Shown: piece after piece, positions 31,501 through 41,405 of the stretch
Layout: every line of letters begins with the position of its first letter
How positions within the stretch are numbered: position 1 is the first letter of the stretch
Source: Hymenopus coronatus
Lineage: Eukaryota > Arthropoda > Insecta > Mantodea > Hymenopodidae
NCBI GenBank assembly: GCA_030762935.1
Contig: CM060893.1
Coordinates: forward strand, 9,902,001 to 9,966,000
Direction of reading: 5' to 3'
Length of the DNA stretch: 64,000 nucleotides
The notes under the pieces: generated by a model
The model's input: only the letters and a program-made list of their open reading frames with translations
What the model was told of the DNA's origin: nothing
Databases searched by the model: none
Program-made: the position numbers and the translations under genes

Positions 31501-34500
31501 AAATCGCTCTTTAACTGCTTGACTGCTGTGGTCCCATTCTATACTGGGCATGTAAACAACTTAATTTGCTCAGAGCCCTTTTTGTCATGTTTGAGGTTAT
31601 TTTATGTGCCATAAATCTACAATATGGAACCAGTGGCTTTACTTCCTTTCTGAAAGAAGCTATGCTAAGGATTTTTACCCCCCAACCCCTAAAAGAAATA
31701 TTTTTGAACATTTTTAAATTTTGTCATAAGTTGCTCAAATTATTTGCATTGAATGCCATGTATTTAAGTGTTTTACATGTGGGATAAAATGAATAAGTTC
31801 AATTTTTTTTTTGTAAAAATCCTGCAAAGAACCCTGTTCATTTTGAAGGAATTACTTTTGCTACCTATGCCACTCTTCCTCTGATTCCTCAATTAGCTTT
31901 CCATATTCCTTGCGAAGTTACTTCAAGCACCTAAAATGTGGGCTATATTGGCTCCAATAGGTCTTAAAGGGTTAACTAGTAAAGCATAGGTGATAGATAA
32001 ACAAGTAATATTCATTCAAAATCTTCTCGGGCTTCTAGCCAGGTAAAAACTTGGCTTGACACCAACGTTTCGAAGAAGTGCATCTTCCTCGTCATCAGTT
32101 CACCTTAAAGACGAGGAAGATGCACTTCTTCGAAACGTTGGTGACAAGCCAAGTTTTTACCTGGCTAGAAGCCCGAGAAGATTTTGAATTAACACGTCGC
32201 CAGGAAAGCTTCAGTTCTTATTTTAAGTAATATTCAGACTAATGTAGATCTATATGAATCACAGTTTATTTAAAATATTTTTGTTGTATTAATTGTTATT
32301 TGTTTGAATCTTTCAATACATATAATAATAATAATAATATCAATAATAAGAAGAAGTAGAAGAAGAACAATAATAATGATAACAGCACCTATAAATATAA
32401 AAATGAATCACCTAAATGTATGTACGCGCAGCCCTTCTGAATGCAACAAATTGAATAGTTCTTTTTCTGTTGTGTTTGTTTTTGTCACGAAAACGTTTGC
32501 ATAAAGGAACAGGTTTAAAAATCACATAAGAAAGTTTTTCAACTCTGATAATATGTTCAGTATACAGTGTCAAGGAAACGCAATCGGTTAATAGTCCACA
32601 GATGGCAGTGATACCACAGTTTGTTGCTAAATGACAGTAGTAATGCTGTTCTTCCTCCCCATTCATTGTTAAGGTAACACACCAGTTTATCGAGACAATG
32701 ACACATTGCAAGAGTGAAATTCAAAATAATTTTTGTGTATTAAGTTACCTTTTCATACTGATATTGTTTAAAACAAAGAAGCAAAAAGCTTTCCTGTGAC
32801 AAACACCTAAAGTACATACATTTTTATTTGTCCCTAGGTGGCCGTAGTACTCCTCTATTTATCTTCCCCATTCAGTATTAAGGGAATAGAGTCAATGATG
32901 CAAGATAACAGTGAAAATCAAATATATTTATTTTGTATTAACGGTTGTTTCCTTGGTTACATTGTTTAAATAAAGAAATAAAAACATATCTGTTTCATAT
33001 ATAAAATTTGTTGTAATTCTTTAAAATGAATAAGTTATAAACCATGCACATAACCAATAGTCCTTGGAATCTGAAAATGGCAGAGAAATGGCAGGAACCA
33101 GATAGGAAATCATTTTAAGTTAACTTCCTATTGGAAATATTTGTTATTTGAGGTTATATGGTACATGAGCTAGGTAAATGTGATTTCAGCAGAACACAAT
33201 ATACCCCCATCACTGCCACACTGCAATTGTGGTGCTCTTAATACATTTGATCAAGTAATGTTTGAGGGTTAAATGGAGAAGTTTAATACACAAAGATACT
33301 ATCAAATAAAAACTTACCAATTGTCAATCTGGATCTACTTGCTCTTAGTTATGTCATTGTTAGCCCTAAAAATAAATGTTTTAACATAAAGGAAAATAAA
33401 GAAAGAGGTGAAAAGCAGTAGCAGTAAAGGAAAGAAAGAGATTTGGAAGAAGCATGAATGTTTCTGACTTTCTCCTTAATGTAATTCATACCTATTTCAG
33501 CATTTACCTGCCATACTATAGAAGAGCTGCCATTACTGTTATTATGTCAATGTAATCCTTGCTTACCCACGCTGCTAACTGCATATGTTATCCTTTTCAC
33601 ACTACCTTATGGGTGTTCTGACTTCTTCCTTTTTGCAATATCTACTATATATACCTACATTATGCAGATCATTGTGCTTTTCAGATACAAATGCATTATT
33701 AAACATTGGCAATGGGAAAATTCCTGTTGACAGTTCTACTGGCCTCATTTCATTTCCACCAAATTTTTGTCATTCCACAATGTCAAAGGAAGAATTGATG
33801 TCTATAATGTTAACAAATATTGGTGCAAATTACAAAACCCAGCAAACAAGCTATTTTAGCAGCAATAAATAAGAATGTGGATTATTTGAATGTAAATATT
33901 TAGAGTTAAAATTGATGGACAATTGCATTCAAGTCAATCAATTCCATTAGCAATCCAAATGAAGTTGTCAATTATTCAACTGAATTCTTATATTCATTGA
34001 ATTTGCCAGGATTACTGCCACACAGTTTGCAGCTCAAGGTTGACTCAGTGATAATTATGCTACGCAATCTAAATCAGCCAAAATTGTGCAACGGAACAAG
34101 ACTCGCTGTTAAAAATATTATGAAACATTTGATTTAAGCTACTATAATCATGGAAAAGCTGAAAGGCTAGGATGTGTTTATTCAAAGAATACCACATATG
34201 CTAACCAACTTTCCTTTTGTATTTAACCATGTTCAGTTTCTGATGAGCCCTGCATTTGCAATGATAATTAATAAGTCCCAAAGTCAGTTATTAGAAGTGA
34301 GTGAAATAAACCTTGAATTGCCATGTTCTTGCATAGGAATTTGTACATTGCATGCTTGAGAGTTGGCAAACCTACTTGTTTTCTCTTCAGAAGGATAGAC
34401 GAAAAATATTGAACAAGGTATTTCAATAAAGTATTCTCTAATTATTTAATAGTAATTTTATTTCACTGCATTGTCGTACTGTAAATAGAAGCTTTTGTCT

Positions 34501-36057
34501 CAGTTTTTTCATTAGGTAAAGTTCTACAACAAACAATTTACAATTTTTGTGTGGAAAATAACAAAAACACACAATTAGCTTATCAGGCACCATAGTTTTT
34601 ATGTGGGTGGCAGAGTTGGTTAGGTTCTGCCTTTTGATCCCAAGGTTGCAGGTTCAAACCCATCCCAGACTAATGGTTTCTGAGTGTGCTTAAAAGCGAC
34701 AGTTCCATGTGAATAGATTTATTGGTATGAATATATTTGCATGCTGGCATTGCTGATATGATCCTGGTAAATGATAAGTTCATTAACAAACAAATAGAAA
34801 ATCTATAGTAGTAATAATTCTTGTTTAAAACTTGAAAATTAGCACAAAGATAGCTTCATTGTAGTTATATTACATATGTTTCATTATTATGTTTACTATA
34901 TATTTGGTGCACAAATTTACAATTAGTGGATCTTTTTGGTTCACTTAAATTATGTATTTGGATCATATTATATGATGTTTAGTTTAGTGCAAACATAAAT
35001 GTATTAATTGGCATCTTTTTATTTAATTACATATTCTTGGTGTCAATGTTTCAGTTTGTGTGGAGAAGCATATCCCTGTGTTGCTGATAATATAAATATC
35101 AACAGCGTTACTCAAGTAGTACATTTTGAAAAAGAAAGTGTAAGCAAAAGTACTATATGTCCAATTGGTGCGAAGAGCTTTACGAGAGTACATGAGGACA
35201 GAAGACAATATAAGTGCAACATTTGTGAGAAAAGTTTTACTAGGATAGATCATTTGTTAAGACATAACTTATTTCATGAAGGTAAAATACCGAATAAGTG
35301 CAATATTTGTCAGAGAATCTTTAGTAGGTCAAATCATTTGAAAACACATTATTTAATTCATGATGGCAAAAAGCCATATAAGTGTGATATTTGTCAGAGG
35401 AACTTTACTACAGCAGCAAATTTGAAAAAGCACAATTTAATTCATGAGGACAAAAACCCATATAAGTGCACTGTTTGTGAAAAAAGCTTCACTTCAGCAG
35501 CAGATGTAAAAAGACATAGCTTAGTTCATGAGGGTAAAAAGCCATATACATGTAGTATTTGTGAGAAAAGCTTCACTAGAGGTGCATATCTGAAAATCCA
35601 CAGTTTAATTCATCAGGGCAAGAGTCCACATAAGTGCAGTCTTTGTGAAAAAACCTTTACTGCAGCAGCAGATTTGAGAAGACATAGTTTAATTCATGAG
35701 GGTGAAAAGCCACATAGATGTAATATTTGTGAGAAGAGGTTTACCAGAGCAGCATCTTTGAAAAGACATAACTTAATTCATGAAGGCAGAAAGCCACATA
35801 AGTGTAGTGTTTGTGAGAAGAGGTTTACTACTTCAGCATATTTGAAAATACACAATTTAATTCATGAGGGTAAAAAACCTCATAATTGTAGTATTTGTGA
35901 GAAGAGTTTTACTGCAGCAACAGATTTGAAAAGACACTATTTAACTCATGAGTTCAAAAAACCTTATAATTGCAGTGTTTGTGAGAAAGGCTTTACTAGG
36001 GCAAAATATTTGAAAACACATAATTTAACTCATGAGGCAAATATAGCTTTTAACTGA
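28104..36057 (+). CDS. ZF-B: C2H2 zinc-finger protein, 3 coding exons, 512 aa
   Basis: The coding parts are 28104-28583, 29679-29734 and 35055-36057. Residues 1-160 contain four IKxE(P/L)W repeats, 161-178 are the V-D-A-L-T module and about 233-507 are ten C2H2 fingers. The intron phases (0 and 2) are identical to ZF-A and ZF-C, so the three descend from one gene. ATG 28104 gives M-K-K-T-P-N-S; a second in-frame ATG 33 bp on (28137, in P-M-D-I-K) corresponds to the starts of ZF-A and ZF-C and may be used instead. The expected role is nuclear, sequence-specific DNA binding; target and partners are unknown. The reading frames are fully open. Confidence 0.87.
28752..28935 (+). mobile_element. 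tRNA-derived SINE, family 5
   Basis: The order GATGCTGGCCTTCTGAATTC, CCATCCTATGCCAGTAAATT, TACTGGCATATAAAA and a TTCCGACAT block matches a SINE type common in invertebrate genomes, where the last blocks read CTGGCACGTAAAAG and TTCCGGCA. The tRNA head is badly worn. Confidence 0.55.
29330..29515 (-). mobile_element. tRNA-derived SINE, family 4, reversed
   Basis: Read on the minus strand, a tRNA-like head (GGATAGCTCATTTGATTAGG and GTGAGTTCTAGCC) is followed by CCCAGACTGATAGTTT, GTGTGCTTAAAAGCAACAG and CATGTGAGTAGATTTGTGG. The same order occurs on the plus strand at 34606. Confidence 0.65.
29679..29734 (+). CDS. ZF-B exon 2
   Basis: The exon is 56 nt, with acceptor TTTTTATAG and donor AAAAG|GTAAGA. 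It encodes V-D-A-L-T-N-D-R-D-D-E-F-Q-L-M-E-S-K and two bases of a Ser codon completed in exon 3. It aligns over its whole length with the ZF-A and ZF-C second exons. Confidence 0.85.
31505..31690 (-). mobile_element. SINE family 2 fragment, reversed
   Basis: Reversed family-2 blocks are GCTCTTTAACTGC, TTATTTTATGTGCCATAAAT and TGCTAAGGATTTTTACCCCC. It is truncated before the tRNA head. Confidence 0.7.
32015..32224. mobile_element. Foldback insertion, 80-bp arms, 12-bp target duplication
   Basis: Arms at about 32014-32093 and 32110-32189 are reverse complements at 79 of 80 positions, with a 16-bp spacer. A non-repeated tail (TAACACGTCGCCAGGAAAGC and on) follows the right arm. The direct repeat AAGTAATATTCA occurs at 32003-32014 and 32225-32236, so the whole unit inserted as one piece. 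The arm contains CTTCTTCGAAACGTTGG, a motif often seen around Penelope-like element ends. It has no coding capacity. Near-identity of the arms suggests a recent or conversion-maintained element. Confidence 0.9.
32058..32098 (-). ncRNA. Hammerhead-ribozyme-like motif
   Basis: On the minus strand the left arm plus spacer reads CUGAUGA (32098-32092), one extra C, a 7-bp stem GAGGAAG/CUUCUUC with loop AUGCA, GAAA (32071-32068), and finally GUC (32060-32058), which is the usual cleavage triplet. Core order and spacing fit a type I hammerhead with a very short helix III. Against it: the extra C before helix II, and no evident helix I pairing between the flanks of CUGAUGA and GUC. Activity is doubtful unless it acts as a dimer. 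Confidence 0.4.
32322..32385 (+). repeat. AAT/AAG trinucleotide-rich run
   Basis: Imperfect (AAT)n passes into (AAG)n-like and back to AAT-like units. It is a simple-sequence tract. Confidence 0.8.
33675..34440 (+). pseudogene. Helitron Pif1-like helicase relic
   Basis: Shifted frames together show the C-terminal blocks of Helitron Rep/helicase proteins in the right order: L-L-N-I-G-N-G-K-I-P-V-D-S-S-T-G (33690), N-L-P-G-L-L-P-H-like sequence (34000), M-L-R-N-L-N-Q-P-K-L-C-N-G-T-R-L (34055), a D-V-F-I-Q-R-I-P block (34170), F-A-M-I-I-N-K-S-Q (34255, helicase motif V region) and L-Y-I-A-C-L-R-V-G-K-P (34340, motif VI region). Several stops and frameshifts make it dead. The Rep domain is absent and the terminal hairpin was not identified. 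Confidence 0.85.
34606..34735 (+). mobile_element. tRNA-derived SINE, family 4
   Basis: The head has an A-box-like GTGGCAGAGTTGGTTAGG and a B box, GGTTCAAACCC. It is followed by CCCAGACTAATGGTTTC, GTGTGCTTAAAAGCGACAG and CATGTGAATAGATTTATTGG. Confidence 0.7.
35055..36057 (+). CDS. ZF-B exon 3: ten C2H2 fingers
   Basis: The acceptor is CAATGTTTCAG at 35054. Base 35055 completes Ser, and the reading continues L-C-G-E-A-Y-P-C, parallel to L-C-R-E-T-G-P-C in ZF-A. A dead finger (C-P-I-G-A-K-S-F-T) precedes ten intact C-x2-C-x12-H-x3-H fingers. Linkers are mostly H-E-G-K-K-P-(H/Y)-K-C. The helix positions differ between fingers more than in ZF-A. The TGA stop again falls at the first-Cys position of a would-be finger 11. 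Confidence 0.93.
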
Positions 36058-36200
36058 AATCATTGTGAGAATGTCATTACTGCACTCAGTTGATCAGCAA
36101 GGGAAAAAAAAGGTGTTTGTTGGAGAAGAATATTATGAGGTCAAAACTCTATATAAGTGCAGTTTTTGAGACTTTTACCACCAGCAGCAAATTTGGAAAG
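36058..36200 (+). pseudogene. Decayed fingers downstream of the ZF-B stop
   Basis: After TGA the frame reads N-H-C-E-N-V-I-T-A-L-S and stops. About 90 bp on, in another frame, L-Y-K-C-S-F and F-T-T-S-S-K-F-G-K can still be read. These are remnants of at least two further fingers. Confidence 0.7.
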
Positions 36201-36262
36201 AAATTTATGCATCTTCATGTGGTGTTTTAAACAAATGGTGGTTTTATTATTTGTATTTCCCT

Positions 36263-36268
36263 AATAAA
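36263..36268 (+). promoter_or_regulatory. Probable poly(A) signal of ZF-B
   Basis: The canonical AATAAA lies 206 bp after the stop codon; another AATAAA follows near 36380. Confidence 0.45.
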
Positions 36269-36879
36269 TACTGAAGCTTAATCACACAGAAAGTACATAA
36301 TTTTTTACATATAGATAAACCTGGTGAAATAGCTAAAGAATGAATAATTAAATGAAAAACTTTTTACATTTTCACAAAAAAATAAAAGATTGCAAAACAT
36401 ACTTTTGGTGATGTCTGTATTGAACATTTTTAAAAGTTGTATAAAGTAATAAATATCTGAGCAGGATAGTTCATGCAGGAGTAATAGCTATGGCTAATAT
36501 TGAGAAGGCCCAAAGATTCAAATCCGAGAGGCAGATTACTCTGAGTGAAAATTTGTTTACGATTTTTTACTTATTTCCAAATGCTATAATGGATAATTTG
36601 ATCCTCAACTTTTCCTATCTCTTAACACTCATCTTTACAATCTTCACCTATCATATATATAGTGATCCAAAATATGCCTGTTCCATGACAGGCTATTAAT
36701 CCAAGGCATGGGCTTGTAAGTTCTTGGGGTTATTAGTTTTACAGAGAGGATGGTACTCTGATATGTTCTATTCAATGAGTTTTTCTACCTGTTCTGCAAT
36801 GAAATAATATTACAAAAGCTGATTTTTCTATCTACTCTATGCTAATCAAGATAAACAACCCTTTCATTCAGCATAACAT

Positions 36880-37122
36880 GGGCCATGCTGTGGTCGAGTG
36901 GTTAGACCACTTGCCTCTCACTTAGTCAGCCCAGGTTCGATCCCAAGCAGTGGAATGTGAGATTACTGGTAGACAAAGCAGTGAAGGGGTGAGCTTTCTC
37001 TGCATTCTCCAGTTTCCCCTGGCATCACATTCCACTGATGCTCCATCTTGTTTCCTTGTATCATCCAGTGTCATCACCAGCATGCCACAGTAGTAAAAGT
37101 GGATGATAAATACTATAAAGAA
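36880..37122 (+). mobile_element. SINE family 1
   Basis: It has an A box (TGGTCGAGTGG), a B box (GGTTCGATCCC), the TGGTAGACAAAGCAG block, CACTGATGCTCCATCTTG and a worn 3' end (GTGGATGATAAATAC). Confidence 0.85.
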
Positions 37123-37789
37123 AACAAAAATAAAACATAACACAAATACTCTTGTTACCTAACTCCTGTTGGTAAAAAGAGACATAAAGAAATACACTAG
37201 TTAAAGCTATTGTCAAATTTTTTTAGCTGGATGCTAAGTAATGATGAAATTCTGTTCTGTTTTCATAGTCAGGAGAAAAGCTGAATAATAACCTATTTGA
37301 AAAGAACATAATTTCTTGAAAATGTATACCAGTAACAAGGACTATCTTAGAGAAGGATCATTCCACAGGGGGAAAAAAAATGGATGAGATATTATGTGTT
37401 TTAACCAGAACTTCAGCTTATGTTTAATTACATTTTGTTTGTCTTATGAGTTAGCAGTTATGCAAAAGACATTCAGAATGAAGAGAGCTTCAGAGGCTAT
37501 TCTGAGAAAATTAAAAATATATGTCATAAGGATAGAAACAGAGGGGTCTATTATTAAAATCTTCAGGAGTGCAATTTTAAGTTTAGGACAAAGTATAGGA
37601 TGTGTCTATGTGTGTGTGTTGCTCAACAAAATATTAGAAAATGTACCTTATAGTCCCCTTTAGTAGGCATTAATAGGTCATTATTCAATCTTTAAAATAT
37701 ATCATGATATATTACCAATTTAAAATATTCTGGACACAGATAGAACTTTGTGGTTTGAATGTAACTAATTGTATGGTTCTTTATTTTAA

Positions 37790-38560
37790 ATGTTTTTTTA
37801 GAACTCTACTCCAACAGTAGGCATCCATTTCATCATGGATTTGATGTCTGCAACTTTTTCCATTGTTAAGATTTTCCCTGAAGCCGAAACTTTTGCTTTT
37901 GGTAGTCAGAATGCTGCCTGTCAGTATTAGTTTTAATGTTTCTACTGTTGGGTAATCCACTTCTGTTCCATCCCTGATCACCAAGCGATGTCTCTAGTAA
38001 ATGTTGAAGGTATCATTCGCAAGAAATTGAAGCTGGGACAATTGCATGTATGGAACTGTAATTAACCATTTTACTCTGAGTTTGGTAATTGTGAAAATCA
38101 GAGGCTGTCAACTGAATAACTTTATAAGGTGGTTATCTGTTACAAGAGACAAGAAGTGGAAGCAGAGAAACTGGATACCAAACTTCTGATATTTTTAGAG
38201 ATTTTTCAATGATTGAATGGATATTAACCTCTTGAATACAAGAATGTCCTGGAGTTGAGAATTTCATTGTATTTTCTTATCAGACCATTTTCTTGAAGAA
38301 AAGAAGCCATAGCAAATGAAATAAGAGAATTTCTATTTTGTGAAACATTGCTGTCACTCCAAAGTTTATTCCTAACTTCTGGATACATTGGTGATTTTCT
38401 TAGAATTTTAATAGCAGTACTAGCAATGTCATTTCCAGATGTACTACACAGTGCTTCATGCCAAACAGCACAATACCCTTCTTGTCCTTTGATGCATGAG
38501 AAGTAAGGTTATATACATTCAACTTTCTTTTATATAAAATTCCCAATAACAATAAAGAAT
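37790..38560 (-). pseudogene. Decayed DUF7869-like coding relic
   Basis: On the minus strand, shifted frames give R-K-L-N-V-Y-N-L-T-S-H, then G-Y-C-A-V-W-H-E-A-L-C-S, N-D-I-A-S-T-A-I-K, L-W-S-D-S-N-V-S-Q-N-R-N-S-L and V-N-I-H-S-I-I-E-K. The order VYNLTxH ... WxE ... ASxxxK ... SDxxxxQNxNS ... HSxIEK is what I recall from repeated, probably transposon-borne proteins with a DUF7869 domain in invertebrates. The QNRNS part and the spacing support it. Stops and shifts make it non-functional. The downstream frame 37984-37781 may be its tail. Confidence 0.45.
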
Positions 38561-38799
38561 TTGATGATGGTGAAAATGAGCAACAGGAAGAACCAATGCA
38601 ACTATGTAAGCAAGCATGCAACCTCCTTTGTTCCAGAGGAGTACTGTGAATTTTACACTACAATTTCAACATGGATCAGTATGGTACTTCTGTAGATTTT
38701 TCGGATGACTACAGTGTACTAGATACTTTTTCCCTCCTCACCTAGTGCAGCATATTACATATAAAGTAAATAAATATTACACATTTCTAAGTGAGAAAT

Positions 38800-40400
38800 T
38801 TTCACCAACTTCCAAATGTCATATAGCAAAATGGAAAAATCTCACCAAGGAAGAACCTATATATCTTTTTTGAAGTAACACTGCTGATGGCCAGAGTACA
38901 AAAATTGTCAATAGTGGAAAGCTTGTCCAAATACTCACATCTTGAAGCCCTACAATTCACACACTACATGTACAATTGTCCATAATAGTTGACTATACTA
39001 TCAATCCTGGGTCTTAAACTACTTGCAAAATTGTAATTTGCATTGGGACTGTCTCTCAAAATAATTTGACATCACCTTATGGTTTTCTGGGAAATATATG
39101 AGTCAGTTGAGAAATTCAATGCCATGCCAGCATGTTGCCATGGTAGAGCAGTTGGCTAGAGACCAGGAGATCTGTGGTTCAAATCCTGGTCATGGCATTG
39201 AATTTTTCAGTCTGACTCTACCTGAGTATATATATACAAACAAGCTTTCATAGAAGGAAGTCACCAGTGAATACAGGTAGGTCTTCAAGGCATACACTAA
39301 ATCCGGGCTGTACACAAGATGTCAAAACTTCCTAATAAAATTGTGTAAGCAGGTGTTGGCTTATTGCAGTAGTATGTGGTTCTACATAATTTCAGATGAC
39401 AGCATACCTCTTCGTTTATTTTGAATAATTCTGTGCAGGTGACATGATGTCTGACAGTACATATTGCTGTATTCGTAGTCTCTGGCTCTAAAATGCCATG
39501 AGCAACACACTTTTTCTAACTTCAGAAAACAGTAATTAATAATCTTTCTGTTGCTGACAGATTGTGTGAACTTTAAGGAATGTACGACTGAAAGTTTGAA
39601 ATTTCAAACTAACAATGTTAACTTTTTTAAATTTATACCACAGATACCATATAATATAAATAAGTGACAGTGCAAATTTCATCCATTTTTCTCTAATAGT
39701 TTGGAGGTTATGGTCTAATTGTTAACAGTTTTGTCACATCACTGTAAAAGTCCCTTGTAACAAAAAAATTAAAATTTTTGTCTAATATCTTAATCTTAAG
39801 TTCACCATGCATGCATCTTTCTAAATTTACATAGGTTTCTCTATATCTCTTTTGATTTAGGCTCTAAAACATATTAAAGTTATGATGAATGTGCTTTTCT
39901 TTTCTTTTTTTTCTTTTTTTTTTTTTTTTTTGTTATCAAAACATAATTTTTATGTTTGAAAATTCAAAACATTTGCTTAAATACACATGACAGTAAGACC
40001 TACAGCAATTTTTATTCAATGTACCTCTGTGGACATGCACAGCGAATTTTGTGTAACAGAAAAACGGCAATTTAAAGGGAATTTTACAGGAAGAAAAATG
40101 TTGAAAATATCAATAGCAAGAAAACAATATTATAATCCACTAGGTTGGTAGGTTGGAACTCCCAGCTTCCCTTTTTCTCTTCTCTGCTGCTGCCTTTTCT
40201 TTTTCCATTGCTCCTTTTCTTCTTCAAAACTTCATTTTTTACTTTGCATAATGTGAATGACATCTCTTCGAACTACAATTTTTCTTGCCAAGTCCAATAC
40301 AGTTTCATCTCTAATGCTTTGTTGTATCTCTAGTTAAGGCATTTAAAATGATACTTGGTGGCCAATTAAACATTTCATATTCAGAAATGTATAAATTATT
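38800..40400. other. Unassigned DNA with one SINE head and T tracts
   Basis: The only recognisable item is the tRNA-like segment at 39128. A T-rich tract lies at 39898-39932. No gene is supported. Confidence 0.5.
39128..39225 (+). mobile_element. tRNA-like SINE head, family 6
   Basis: CCATGGTAGAGCAGTTGGC resembles an A box and GTGGTTCAAATCCTGGTC a B box, at tRNA-like spacing. The segment continues into non-tRNA sequence and the stem arms do not pair fully, so a short SINE or tRNA pseudogene is likelier than a working tRNA. Confidence 0.5.
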
Positions 40401-40440
40401 TTATGGAATTAAAATAAAACAAATATCAATTTCTTGTGAT

Positions 40441-40990
40441 TTTTCATGAAATTTCAGTCATATATACCCTCAAGGGCTTTTCTGACAAGTGTGTAGGTAT
40501 CAATTTTTTTAATTGTTCAATTGTTTTTGGATTGTCATAAAGAATCCATTTTTCATCCCCTCTCACAGTGCAGTTCAAAAACTCTTCCTTATCAGAAGTA
40601 TGAGTGAGGAAGGATAAACCTGGTGACATACGCTGAGCTTTATCATCCTCAGTTTTTTGGGTATGCAGTATCCACAAAGTTTTAATAGCATAGTTGTACT
40701 TAGCTGCTCTTGAAATGTTCACAAAATCTGTAGACAGCTCACTGATGGTAAACCTCCATTTCTCTTGAACCTTTTGATCAGTTTTGCTAGACAAGGTCTT
40801 CACTAGTGACAGACTTGTGTACTTGTCCACCTTAACACCAATTTGGCCTTCTTTAATTTTCCTACACCAATCATGCATTACACCCTCATTGAATTAGACT
40901 GCACCATAAACATGAATCATTGTGTGGTGAATTGCTGCTGCAGTATTCTTTTCTACCTGTAGAAAACAAATAATGCTTCCCAATTTGTGC
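40441..40990 (-). pseudogene. Mariner-like transposase fragment
   Basis: On the minus strand, after an N-terminal piece with K-N-T-A-A-A-I-H-H, a 144-residue open frame gives the mariner order: R-F-T-I-S-E-L-S, N-I-S-R-A-A-K-Y-N, A-Q-R-M-S-P-G-L-S-F-L and R-G-D-E-K-W-I-L-Y-D-N-P-K. The last is the G-D-E-(K/T)-W block holding the first catalytic Asp of mariner transposases. The rest of the catalytic domain (second and third D) is missing, so it is inactive. Terminal inverted repeats were not found. Confidence 0.85.
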
Positions 40991-41115
40991 TTGCTGGGAG
41001 ATGTAATGATACCCACCAAATTAAAGCCCTAAATTATGTATTGAACTTAGTCTTGGAGGACATACATACATTACATTGCATAACATAGCATGACATTACA
41101 TTACAATCTGTCGTC

Positions 41116-41405
41116 CTCCTTGCTGTAATGGTTACCATGCTGACTTCATATACCCAAGGTCGTGGGTTCAAACCTGGCAGAGGACGATGAATTTTTATGG
41201 GTGTAAAAATCCTTAGCATGGCTTCCTTCAGAAGGGAAGTACAGCCGTTGGTCCGGTGCCTTAGATTTATGGCACGTAAAAGAATCTCAAGCCTGATAGA
41301 GAGGCCTCTGAGCAAAATTAAACGGTCTTTCACAACCAGTATAGAATGGGACCCTGAGAACCACAGTAGTTAAAGAGCGTCAATAAATAACACGCCATTT
41401 ACATT
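41116..41405 (+). mobile_element. SINE family 2
   Basis: The full order is present: GCTGTAATGGTTACCATGC, B box GGTTCAAACCTGG, GTGTAAAAATCCTTAGCATG, TTATGGCACGTAAAAGAATC, GAATGGGACCCTGAGAACC and AGTTAAAGAGCGTC. Confidence 0.88.

Larger units (their letters stand above)
29735..35054 (+). other. ZF-B intron 2 (5.3 kb)
   Basis: The intron runs from GTAAGA to CAATGTTTCAG. It carries a T tract at 30555-30580, a family-2 SINE, the 210-bp foldback insertion, a trinucleotide-rich run, a Helitron helicase relic and a family-4 SINE, each listed separately. Confidence 0.8.

Noticed and set aside
35008..35054. ATG at 35008 as the start of a single-exon ZF-B
   Set aside because: The 16 residues before the acceptor CAATGTTTCAG have no counterpart in ZF-A, and the exon model with exon 2 joins perfectly in phase at 35055.
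39128..39205. Functional tRNA gene
   Set aside because: Only the A- and B-box-like stretches fit; the stems could not be closed convincingly by eye. Listed as a SINE head; tRNAscan-SE would decide.
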